In this document: positions 56,793 to 64,000 of the stretch, in pieces
Layout: every line of letters starts with the position of its first letter
Numbering within the stretch: the first letter of the stretch is position 1
Assembly (NCBI GenBank): GCA_015062655.1
Contig: SUUG01000018.1
Coordinates: 1-64,000, forward strand
Reading direction: 5' to 3'
Origin: Coriobacteriaceae bacterium
GTDB lineage: Bacteria; Actinomycetota; Coriobacteriia; Coriobacteriales; Coriobacteriaceae
Length of the DNA: 64,000 nucleotides
Program-made: the position numbers and the translations under genes
Notes under the pieces: model-generated
The model's input: the letters and a program-made list of their open reading frames with translations, nothing else
Told to the model about the DNA's origin: nothing
The model's database searches: none

Positions 56793-57668
56793 ATGCGCGT
56801 CGACACGATCTTCAACCAGGCCAAGACCGCGGGCGCGCTGCCCGTCTCCTTCGAGATCTTCCCGCCCAAAGGCGAGCTCACCCTCGAGCGCGCCCGCGAG
56901 GTGGGGAACGGGCTCGCGGCGCTCGACCCCTCGTTCATCAGCGTCACCTACTCGGCCGGCGGGGGCGGCAACAAGGGGGCGACGGCGCAGATCGCCGAGC
57001 TCATCCGCGAGGAGACGGGCGTGCCCACGGTGGCGCACCTCACCTGCATTTCGCTTCTCCGCGACGAGCTCGAGGCCAAGATCGCCGAACTTCGCGACCA
57101 CGGCGTCCAGAACGTGCTGGCGCTTCGCGGCGACGCGCCGGCCGACGACGACCCCGCGAACCCCCACCCCGCCGACTTCCGCTACGCCAAGGACCTCATC
57201 CCCGCCCTCGTGGACGCCGGGTTCTGCGTGGGCGCCGCCGCCTACCCGGAGGGCCATATCGACTGCGACGACCTCGCGCTCTCCGTGCGTCACCTGCGCG
57301 AGAAGCAGGACGCCGGCGCGAGCTTCCTCGTGACCCAGCTCTTCTTCGACAACGAGTTCTTCTACCGCTTCCGCGAGCTCGCCGACGGCGCCGGCATCAC
57401 CGCGCCCATAGCCGCCGGCATCATGCCGTTCATGAGCAAGCAGCAGATCAGCCGCATGGTCTTCATGTGCGGGGCGTCGCTGCCCTCCCCGGTGATCAAG
57501 CTGCTCGCGCGCTACGAGGACGACCCCGTCTCGCTGCGGCAGGCGGGGATCGAGTACGCCTGCCGGCAGCTCGAGGACCTGCGCGACCACGGCGTCGACG
57601 GCTGCCATATCTACACGATGAACCGCGCCGACGTGGCCGCCGCCTGCATGAGCGCCCTGCGCGCGTGA
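56793..57668 (+). CDS. metF: 5,10-methylenetetrahydrofolate reductase
   Basis: A 291-residue flavoprotein making 5-methyl-THF for MetH. VSFEIFPPKGELTLERA is the N-terminal signature with the catalytic Glu. TVAHLTCI, NVLALRGDAPADD and FLVTQLFFDNEFFY follow, and HIYTMNRA closes the barrel. The ATG at 56793 has AAGGAGG upstream; an earlier in-frame ATG does not. It is cotranscribed with the MetH reactivation protein. Confidence 0.96.
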   Translation: MRVDTIFNQAKTAGALPVSFEIFPPKGELTLERAREVGNGLAALDPSFISVTYSAGGGGNKGATAQIAELIREETGVPTVAHLTCISLLRDELEAKIAELRDHGVQNVLALRGDAPADDDPANPHPADFRYAKDLIPALVDAGFCVGAAAYPEGHIDCDDLALSVRHLREKQDAGASFLVTQLFFDNEFFYRFRELADGAGITAPIAAGIMPFMSKQQISRMVFMCGASLPSPVIKLLARYEDDPVSLRQAGIEYACRQLEDLRDHGVDGCHIYTMNRADVAAACMSALRA

Positions 57669-57679
57669 GGGAGCGGGCG

Positions 57680-58435
57680 ATGGCGACCGTTCCCGAGGCG
57701 CTCGCGGCGCCGGCGCTCTACCGTCCCGCACCCGGGACCGGCCCCGTCCTCGACCGCGACGAGATGCTGCGCTACCTCGGGTACGCGGGTCAGGAGATGG
57801 ACCCCGGGCTCGCGGCCCGCATCGCGGCGGTGGCCGACGAGGTCGAGGCGGGCCTCGCCCCCGCGGGCGTGCGGCGCGTCTTCCCCGTGGACGCCACCGG
57901 CACGGACGGGGCCGGCGAGCCGGTGATCCGCCTTCACGGCACCGCGGTGGCCCTCGAGGGGAAGGACATCTTCCGGCACCTGAAGGACGCCCGCTACTGC
58001 GCGCTGATCGCCTGCACGCTCGGGATCGAGAGCGAGCGCCGGCTGCGCGCGGCGGGTGGGGCGGCGCTCGAGCAGACCGTGCTGGACGCCGCCTGCTCGG
58101 CCTATGTGGAGGCTGCCGTGGAGGAGATGGACGCCGCCGTTCGCGCCGAGGCCGCCGAGCTCGGCCTCTCCACGAACTGGCGCTTCTCCTGCGGCTACGG
58201 CGACTGCCCGCTCACAGCCCAGCCGCGGATCGTGGCGGCCCTGAACGCCGGGCGCCTGATCGGGCTCACCGTGACGCCCGCGAACCTCCTTGTGCCGAGC
58301 AAGAGCGTGACGGCGATGATCGGACTCTTCGACGGACCCGTGCACGACGCCAACACGCGGCCCGCCTGCGGCATCTGCCGCCTGCGCGGGAGCTGCGCCT
58401 TCCGTGCCCGGGGAACGACCTGCTATGGCGGGTGA
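57680..58435 (+). CDS. Stand-alone MetH reactivation-domain protein
   Basis: A 251-residue protein matching the C-terminal activation domain of cobalamin-dependent methionine synthase. NWRFSCGYGDCPLTAQPRIVAALNAGRLIGLTVTPANLLVPSKSVTAMIGL includes the RxSxGYGDxPL SAM-binding signature. GICRLRGSCAFRARGTTCYGG at the C-terminus is Cys-rich. The MetH at 60832-63405 lacks this domain, so this protein probably supplies it in trans. The start is 11 nt after metF. Confidence 0.9.
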   Translation: MATVPEALAAPALYRPAPGTGPVLDRDEMLRYLGYAGQEMDPGLAARIAAVADEVEAGLAPAGVRRVFPVDATGTDGAGEPVIRLHGTAVALEGKDIFRHLKDARYCALIACTLGIESERRLRAAGGAALEQTVLDAACSAYVEAAVEEMDAAVRAEAAELGLSTNWRFSCGYGDCPLTAQPRIVAALNAGRLIGLTVTPANLLVPSKSVTAMIGLFDGPVHDANTRPACGICRLRGSCAFRARGTTCYGG

Positions 58436-58438
58436 GGT

Positions 58439-59785
58439 CTATCCTACCCAGGTGAGATCGCTGGTCTTCTTGTACCGGGAGAACGGGAACCCCTCTGGCG
58501 GTTGAGGCGCCCCCTCACCGGAAAGCTCTTGGATGACGAGCCTGCCGATGGCCTCACCGAGGGCCGTTGGCACAGCATTGCCAATCTGCCGGTACACATC
58601 CGCAAGCGAACCGCAAAAACGCCATGAGAGGGGGAATCCCTGGATCGCCGCATACTCTTCGACAGACAGGGGCCTATCTTCAGTGGGATGGCACAGATCG
58701 GTAGCCGGCATCGTCGGACTGGTCACGAGCGTCGGCGACGGTCTATCCCAACGAAGCCTTCTGTAAAACCCGGTCTTTCCGCCGGGAAGCGAGTACGCAC
58801 GGCCCATGGCAGACTCCTGCACATCTCTCGGCAAGTTCTTCCAGTACTCTCCCTCACCAAGCATCTTAAAATAGATGAGTCTCCTCTCTGGGAACTGCAC
58901 ATAGTGCAGCCCTTCGGCCTGATTGACATCCTGCAGGGCATCCCGCAGCGTAGCCCACGGGCTCATGCCCCATTCCGGAGCATCCGCATTCGTCGGCATA
59001 AGCCAGGGCACCCGCCCCCCTCCGCGCTTCGCAATGATCACCAAACGCTCGCGTATCTGCGCCGCGCCGAAATTCGCTGCGTTGTAGAGATTGAAGCTTA
59101 CGCCGTAGCCCATCTCCTCAAGACGATTCAATATGATGCGAAGCGCTCCTCCATGCACCGGCTCTCCACCCTCCCTCAACGGATATGCGGTGGAAAGCAA
59201 GCCTCGGACATTCTCGATAATCAACAACTTCGGTTGGATCTCTTGCGCGAGATTCAAGAAATGCAGAAAAACATTCCCCCGGGCATCATCAAATGCCCTA
59301 CGTGCACCTGCCGTCGAGAAAGCTTGGCAGGGCGGCCCTCCGAACATGACATCAACACCGCGCTCTCGACTGATTCTGCTGTATGAAAAAACATCGTCAA
59401 CCGTGACATGGCGAATATCCCCGAGCAAGCCTGCATCCGGTCGGTTCGCATGGATCGTCATGCGGCATCTAACATCGCTCTCGCAGAACAGATTCGAAAC
59501 AACTCCCGCGCGTTCCATACCAAGATCGAGCCCCAGGGCACCTGAGAAGAAGCTTACCGCCGTGATGGGGCCCGGCCGACTAACTGCTTTATGATCAGCG
59601 GGAGCATCGGAAAGATTCGAGCGTCGCATATAGGATTCAAGAGATGAGGTTGAGAATAGTGTGCGTCCACCGCATGTTGTCGATTCAATCTCTCCGACAC
59701 GTGCGAGGCGCGTAACGGTTTGCGGCGTAACACCCAAACGGCGTGCGCAGTCTCTCGAACTCAGAAGCGACATGTGATCCGCCAT
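58439..59785 (-). CDS. DNA (cytosine-5-)-methyltransferase with N-terminal HTH
   Basis: A 448-residue type II modification enzyme. Residues about 8-52 form an excisionase/MerR-like HTH (CARRLGVTPQTVTRLARVGEIES). C5-MTase motifs follow: I FFSGALGLDLG near 78, IV GGPPCQAFS (catalytic Cys), VI IIENVRG, VIII QIRERL, IX RPSPTLVTSP and X QIGNAVP. AAGGGG precedes the ATG. It is divergent from a SinI-like endonuclease with a symmetrical 44-bp dyad between them, so autoregulation through the HTH is plausible. Its 3' end converges on the metF operon 3 nt away. Confidence 0.93.
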   Translation of the reverse strand: MADHMSLLSSRDCARRLGVTPQTVTRLARVGEIESTTCGGRTLFSTSSLESYMRRSNLSDAPADHKAVSRPGPITAVSFFSGALGLDLGMERAGVVSNLFCESDVRCRMTIHANRPDAGLLGDIRHVTVDDVFSYSRISRERGVDVMFGGPPCQAFSTAGARRAFDDARGNVFLHFLNLAQEIQPKLLIIENVRGLLSTAYPLREGGEPVHGGALRIILNRLEEMGYGVSFNLYNAANFGAAQIRERLVIIAKRGGGRVPWLMPTNADAPEWGMSPWATLRDALQDVNQAEGLHYVQFPERRLIYFKMLGEGEYWKNLPRDVQESAMGRAYSLPGGKTGFYRRLRWDRPSPTLVTSPTMPATDLCHPTEDRPLSVEEYAAIQGFPLSWRFCGSLADVYRQIGNAVPTALGEAIGRLVIQELSGEGAPQPPEGFPFSRYKKTSDLTWVG

Positions 59786-59794
59786 CTCGACCCC

Positions 59795-59838
59795 TTTGGT
59801 ATTGGGTTTTTTCTAGTCAGAAAAAATCTTATACCAAA
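59795..59838. promoter_or_regulatory. Symmetrical 44-bp dyad operator between methyltransferase and endonuclease
   Basis: TTTGGTAT (59795-59802) and ATACCAAA (59831-59838) share the same centre as TTTTTTC (59807-59813) and GAAAAAA (59820-59826). It begins 10 bp before the methyltransferase start codon and so covers its promoter or leader. Confidence 0.75.
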
Positions 59839-59905
59839 TTGATCGAACGGAATAGGGGGTTGGAAGATTTATAATAGCTAACTAAATTGGGGTAGGGAGG
59901 AAAAG

Positions 59906-60760
59906 ATGGCGTCAAAAGCCCAAAAAGAGGAAATCAAACGTAAGCTCCAAACCTCGATCAACTACTGCAATTCCCATCACATGCCTGTCCAGCCCCTCTT
60001 TGAGGAGCTTGTCGAATCAATCATGGGAAACACAGCCATCGCGACACGGGATCAGCGAATCCGTGAAATGAAGGCTCTCTTCCCGATCCTTCAAGCTGAA
60101 GAGACAAAGGGGTTTATTCCTTCAATTTCCCTCAATGCCCAACAAGTGGATCTCGATCCTCGCTCGTTTTTAGAGCTCTGGCTCTCCAAGTGGATCGGAA
60201 AATACGCGACGGCATGGAGGGCATTGCCGAGCGCGCGTGATGCAAGTCCAAAGGGCGCAGCAACTGATCCCGCCCTCATTCGTATGGTGCTCGCCCATGC
60301 CGGAGATGAAGACCGGGCGATTGAATGGGCCTGCCATCATAACCTCTTTATGAGCGCTGAGAACGTGGGCGGCAATTTACTGGAAGAGTACATCGCCTCA
60401 AAAATTGAGCACTTCGGTTGGATCTGGTGTCGAGGAGAGATTCTTACTGCAATTGACTTCTGCAACACCGATTGCACTCAGATGTTCCAAGTAAAGAATA
60501 AATCGAACACGGAAAACAGCTCCGGAAAGGGATTCCGGGAAGACCGGGGTGCTTCAAAATGGTTCCGAATGAAGGCAGAGCGCAGGAACGGCCAGATTAT
60601 CACGTACTGGAGCAATCTCGTGGAACTGGTGCGCTCGGGTGCCACCACAGGGGGCCAGGTGCCGAACGACCTGCTGAATGAACATGACTATCTTGATTTT
60701 GTTGAGCAGGTCGCACGTAAACATCCCGAGATCATCACCGACCGTGAGGGAAATCTGTAG
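59906..60760 (+). CDS. SinI-like type II restriction endonuclease
   Basis: A 284-residue protein with lower GC than its neighbours. SAENVGGNLLEEYIASKIEHFGWIWCRGEILTAIDFC, then FQVKNKSNTENSSGKGFREDRGASKWFRM matches the layout of SinI-family enzymes; Asp in AIDFC and the QVK tripeptide form a PD-(D/E)XK-type centre. SinI cuts GGWCC, so that site is a hypothesis here. It pairs with the divergent C5 methyltransferase as a complete restriction-modification system. AGGGAGG precedes the ATG. Confidence 0.85.
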   Translation: MASKAQKEEIKRKLQTSINYCNSHHMPVQPLFEELVESIMGNTAIATRDQRIREMKALFPILQAEETKGFIPSISLNAQQVDLDPRSFLELWLSKWIGKYATAWRALPSARDASPKGAATDPALIRMVLAHAGDEDRAIEWACHHNLFMSAENVGGNLLEEYIASKIEHFGWIWCRGEILTAIDFCNTDCTQMFQVKNKSNTENSSGKGFREDRGASKWFRMKAERRNGQIITYWSNLVELVRSGATTGGQVPNDLLNEHDYLDFVEQVARKHPEIITDREGNL

Positions 60761-60768
60761 CAAGAAAA

Positions 60769-60839
60769 GGGGCTGAGGGCACGGCGACCTGCGCAACCGG
60801 CCACGCGCCCGTGGCGCAGGTCGCCGCGGCCTCAGCCCC
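60769..60839 (-). terminator. Strong terminator overlapping the metH stop codon
   Basis: A very long stem pairs 60769-60794 with 60814-60839, with only small bulges, and is followed on the minus strand by TTTTCTT. The metH stop codon (60832-60834) lies inside the first arm. Confidence 0.88.
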
Positions 60840-63405
60840 CGAAGACCTCCTCGGCGATGCGGGCGCTCTCGGCGGCGTCCTTGGCGTAGTAGTCGGCACC
60901 GATCTGCGCGGCGTAGGCGGCCGTCAGCACGGCGCCGCCCACGACGATCTTGACCCCTGGCGCCTCGGCCCGAAGCAGGCGGATCGTCTCCTCCATGCTC
61001 GCAACCGTCGTGGTCATGAGCGCCGAGAGCCCCACGAGGCGGATCTGCCGCTCGCGCACCGTATCGAGGATCACCTGCGGATCCACGTCGCGGCCGAGGT
61101 CCACCACCGCGTAGCCGTAGTTCTCGAGCAGCATCTTCACGATGTTCTTGCCGATGTCGTGGATGTCGCCCTTGACCGTGGCGAGCGCGACCGTCCCCTT
61201 GTCCGCGATGCCGCCGGCGGGCATCAGGCGCTTGATCGTGTCGAAGCCCGCGCGCGCCGCCTCGGCGGATGCCATGAGCTGCGGCAGGAAGAACTCGCCG
61301 CGGTCGAAGCGCTCGCCCACCTCGTCGAGGGCCGGGATGAGGCGGGTGTTGATGAGATCCATGGGGTCGGCGGTCCCGAGCAGCTCCTCGATGAGGGCGG
61401 GCACCTCGCCCTTGCGCCCTGAGATGACGAGGCGGCGGAGGGGGTCGGCGCCCTCGGCCTCCGCGGCGGCCCCGAGCGCGGCGGGCGCCCCGGCCCCGCC
61501 GCCCGCCTCGTTCCCGCCGCCCGCCGCAGCAGCGACAACCCCCGCGCCGCCCGCCGGGACCCGGTACGGATCGGTCCACGTCCCGAACCGCTCGATGAAC
61601 GCCTCCGAACCCGCGTCCTCGCCGTTGATCACCCGGTAGGCGCGGACGGCGTCCATATAGCGCTCGCTCCCGGGGTTCATGATCGGCGCATCGAGCCCGG
61701 CCCCGAGCGCCGCCGCGAGGAAGGTCGCGTTCAAGAGCTCGCGAGCCGGCAGGCCGAAGCTCACGTTCGACACGCCGAGCGCGCACTTCACGCCCAAGCG
61801 CTCCTTGCACATCGTCACGGCGCGCAGGATCTCCTCGGCCTGCTCCTGGTTGGTGGACGCGGTCATGACTAGGCAGTCGATGAGGACCCGCGAGCGGTCG
61901 ATCCCCCAGCGCGCGGCCTCGGCCACGATCTTCTCCGCCACGGCGAAGCGCCCCTCGGCCGTCTCGGGGATGCCGTCCTCATCGAGGGCCAGGCCGATGA
62001 CGGCGGCGCCGTAGTGGGCGGCGATCGGGAAGACCTCGTCCATGACGGCGCGCTTGCCGCTCACCGAGTTGATGATCGGCACGCCGGCGTAGCGGCGGAC
62101 GGCGGCCTCGATGGCCCGCGCGTTCGTGGAGTCGATCTGCAGCGGCAGCGTGGTCGCCGCGCAGAGCCGCTCGGTCGCCTGGGCGAGTACGGCCGCCTCG
62201 TCGATCCCGGGCAGGCCCACGTTCACGTCGAGGATGTCGGCGCCCTGCTCCTGCTGGCTGATGCCCTGGCCCACGAGGTAGTCCAGGTCGCCGTCGCGCA
62301 GCGCCGCCTTGAGGAGCCGCTTGCCCGTGGGGTTGATGCGCTCGCCGATGACGGCGATCCGGTGTTCGCGGGCCGGAAGCGACACGAGCTCCTGGGCCGA
62401 GGTGACCCGGAGCGCCTCGGGCAGCTCGCGCGGCGCTGGCGCGCGGCCCTCGATCAGGTCCTTGAGCAGGCGGATGTAGTCCGGATCCGTGCCGCAGCAC
62501 CCACCGACGACGCTCACGCCCGCCTCGATCATGGCCGCGACCGCCCGCGCGTACTCGGGCGCGTGGATGTCGTAGACCGTGCGCCCGCACGAGACGTGCG
62601 GGAGGCCGGCGTTCGCCTGCACCATGACCGGGCGGGCGGTGTGCGCGAGCATGCGCTCGACAAGCGGCGCGAGCTCATCGGGGCCGAGCGAGCAGTTGAT
62701 GCCGATGACGTCGGCGCCGAGCGCGTCGAGCGTGACGGCTGCCACCTCGGGGCTCGTGCCGAGGAAGGTGCGGCCGTCGGCCTCGAAGGTCATGGTCGCG
62801 AAGATCGGCAGGCTCGTCTGCTCCTTGGCGGCGAGCACCGCGGCCTTGATCTCGAGGAGATCCGTCATGGTCTCGATCACGATAAGGTCGGCACCGGCCG
62901 CGGCGGCCGCGCGGGCCTGCTCGGCGAACAGCTCGTAGGCCTCGTCAAAGGACAGGGTTCCGAGCGGGCGCAGCAGCGATCCGATGGGGCCGATGTCGGC
63001 GGCCACGTAGCGCGCGCCGGCCGCCCGGGCGCAGGCGACGGCCGCGTCGAAGATGGCCTCGACCTGCGCTCCCGCGGCCTCGGTCGCGAGTTTCTGGCGG
63101 TTGGCACCGAAGGTGTTCGTGGTGACGACCTCGCTGCCCGCCTCCACGTAGGCGCGGTGGACGGCCGTCACGGCGTCGGGGTCGGTGAGGCAGAGGAGCT
63201 CGGGCAGGGCGCCGGCCTCGAGGCCCGCGGCCTGGAGCATCGTGCCCATCGCGCCGTCGAACAGCAGGTGCCGGCGGCCCTCGAGCACGGCGCGGAGGTC
63301 GGCGTCCCTGAGGGCGAGGGCGTCCAGGGCACGCGGGGCGAAGGCGGCCGGGCGAGCGCCGGCCTCAGTCACGCGGGCGATGTAATCGATCTGGGGCTGC
63401 GTCAT
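60832..63405 (-). CDS. metH: Cobalamin-dependent methionine synthase (without reactivation domain)
   Basis: An 857-residue MetH. The homocysteine domain has LLFDGAMGTMLQAAGL and zinc cysteines in GINCSLG (near 235) and GGCCGTD (near 302). The folate domain starts IGERINPTGKRLLKAAL near 352. A Gly/Ala-rich linker of about 35 residues precedes the cap domain, and the B12 domain has DIHDIGKNIVKMLLENYGY near 745 with the cobalt-ligating His. The about 330-residue activation domain of E. coli MetH is missing and is encoded at 57680-58435. GAGGAG precedes the ATG. No cobalamin riboswitch is recognisable upstream. Confidence 0.96.
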   Translation of the reverse strand: MTQPQIDYIARVTEAGARPAAFAPRALDALALRDADLRAVLEGRRHLLFDGAMGTMLQAAGLEAGALPELLCLTDPDAVTAVHRAYVEAGSEVVTTNTFGANRQKLATEAAGAQVEAIFDAAVACARAAGARYVAADIGPIGSLLRPLGTLSFDEAYELFAEQARAAAAAGADLIVIETMTDLLEIKAAVLAAKEQTSLPIFATMTFEADGRTFLGTSPEVAAVTLDALGADVIGINCSLGPDELAPLVERMLAHTARPVMVQANAGLPHVSCGRTVYDIHAPEYARAVAAMIEAGVSVVGGCCGTDPDYIRLLKDLIEGRAPAPRELPEALRVTSAQELVSLPAREHRIAVIGERINPTGKRLLKAALRDGDLDYLVGQGISQQEQGADILDVNVGLPGIDEAAVLAQATERLCAATTLPLQIDSTNARAIEAAVRRYAGVPIINSVSGKRAVMDEVFPIAAHYGAAVIGLALDEDGIPETAEGRFAVAEKIVAEAARWGIDRSRVLIDCLVMTASTNQEQAEEILRAVTMCKERLGVKCALGVSNVSFGLPARELLNATFLAAALGAGLDAPIMNPGSERYMDAVRAYRVINGEDAGSEAFIERFGTWTDPYRVPAGGAGVVAAAAGGGNEAGGGAGAPAALGAAAEAEGADPLRRLVISGRKGEVPALIEELLGTADPMDLINTRLIPALDEVGERFDRGEFFLPQLMASAEAARAGFDTIKRLMPAGGIADKGTVALATVKGDIHDIGKNIVKMLLENYGYAVVDLGRDVDPQVILDTVRERQIRLVGLSALMTTTVASMEETIRLLRAEAPGVKIVVGGAVLTAAYAAQIGADYYAKDAAESARIAEEVFGG

Positions 63406-63610
63406 GGGGGCTCCTCGGCAGGCGGTGACAGGGGATCCCAGTATAGACGGGTCGCCGCAGGCGGCGGGACCGGTGGCGAAGTTGTAACGGAGCAGGCATG
63501 CAGCAAGTACGCATGTTACAGCTGCGCGGCCCGCACCCGCACGGCGGCGCGGACGCGGGCGACAAGCTAGAATCAGAGGCGTCAACCAACCCGTCACGAG
63601 AGGGACGCGC

Positions 63611-64000
63611 ATGTCGATCACGCCGCAGGAAATCGCCGAGACCCGGGGCATGGTCTCCGAGCAGAACCTGGATATCCGCACCATCACCATGGGCATCTCG
63701 CTCATGGGATGCGCCGACGAGGACCTCACCCGCATGTGCACGAAGGTCTACGACCACGTGACGCGCACGGCCGAGCACCTCGTCGAGACCGCCGGCGCGC
63801 TCGAGCGCGAGTACGGCATCCCCATCGTCAACAAGCGCGTCGCCGTGACCCCGGTGGCCCAGATCGCGGCCGCCTGCGACGACGTCGACCTCATCCCCCT
63901 CGCCCATGCGCTCGACCGCGCGGCCGAGACCCTCGGTATCGACTACCTAGGCGGCTACTCGGCCCTCGTGCACAAGGGAACCGGCGACGCCGACCGCCGG
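63611..64000 (+). CDS. UPF0210 (PFL/DUF711) family protein, 5' part
   Basis: The first 130 residues of a protein cut by the window edge. MSITPQEIAETRGMVSEQNLDIRTITMGISLMGC and GIPIVNKRVAVTPVAQIAAAC match the UPF0210 family, whose full length is about 450 residues. The function is unknown; the family is often encoded after a small ACT-domain protein, which is not present here. GAGAGGG precedes the ATG, and TAGAAT at 63568-63573 is a possible -10. Confidence 0.88.
   Translation, partial: MSITPQEIAETRGMVSEQNLDIRTITMGISLMGCADEDLTRMCTKVYDHVTRTAEHLVETAGALEREYGIPIVNKRVAVTPVAQIAAACDDVDLIPLAHALDRAAETLGIDYLGGYSALVHKGTGDADRR

Noticed and set aside
54928-63570. Long frames opposite glnN (54928-56541) and metH (62014-63570)
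   Set aside because: Both are shadows of well-recognised enzymes and show no domain of their own.
63406-63610. Cobalamin or SAM riboswitch upstream of metH
   Set aside because: I could not find the B12-box or SAM-aptamer consensus on the minus strand. Only a loose TGTAAC/GTTACA pair is present.

Overview
The window is about 64 kb of GC-rich bacterial chromosome with short intergenic gaps and strong AGGAGG-type ribosome binding sites. I place it in the Actinomycetota, most likely class Coriobacteriia, in or near Collinsella. The basis is the combination of a lysyl-tRNA synthetase with a fused C-terminal tRNA-binding domain, a type III glutamine synthetase, a cobalamin-dependent MetH whose reactivation domain is a separate gene, the MEP isoprenoid pathway, a mannose-family PTS, a NusG-domain-II protein and a sortase-anchored YPDG-repeat adhesin. 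This is inference; no rRNA is present to confirm it.

Layout. 1-4 kb: tRNA-Met/Thr/Tyr, then a superfamily 1 helicase with a C-terminal nuclease-like domain, bracketed by related palindromes. 4.4-9.9 kb: a 1761-residue LPKTG surface protein with 14 YPDG-type repeats and an (AT)12 tract upstream. 10-16.5 kb: a housekeeping block (tRNA-Thr, yacP/rae1, rlmB, cysS, ispF, ispD, disA). 16.7-21 kb: an operon of a small secreted protein, two single-span membrane proteins and an ABC exporter. 21.5-25.2 kb: clpC and a B3/4-domain protein. 25.5-31 kb: a GH35 beta-galactosidase with PTS EIIB, EIIC and EIID, a membrane protein and a GntR/UTRA regulator. 31-45 kb: lysS, greA, tatA, tRNA-Pro, ispE, veg, dtd, rdgB, rph, murI, a HAD phosphatase, tRNA-Val, a MurE ligase, an ArgJ-family protein without its catalytic signature, and an iron-dependent alcohol dehydrogenase.

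45.2-48.4 kb is accessory DNA: a NusG-II protein, a decayed IS1634-type transposase, a lower-GC secreted Gly-rich hydrophobic protein with a small membrane partner, and a DUF3784-like membrane protein. The part from 45.7 to 48.4 kb is bounded by 95-bp direct repeats. 48.5-53.5 kb: two TPR-like proteins, an SlyD-like prolyl isomerase, a miniature IorA-like iron-sulfur protein, a broken alpha/beta hydrolase with its divergent MerR regulator, and tRNA-Glu. 54.3-64 kb: glnN, metF, the stand-alone MetH reactivation protein, a type II restriction-modification pair (C5 methyltransferase with N-terminal HTH, SinI-like endonuclease), metH and the start of a UPF0210 protein. The restriction-modification pair lies between the methionine genes.

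A recurring theme is a set of intergenic long-stem inverted repeats in at least six sequence families. One family (ATGCCGAGCGTTCG) occurs four times. One of its copies supplies the last codons and stops of two converging genes. The best candidates for undescribed biology are these palindromes, the 45.7-48.4 kb island with a bacteriocin-like gene pair, the helicase-nuclease locus, and the ArgJ-like and IorA-like derivatives.
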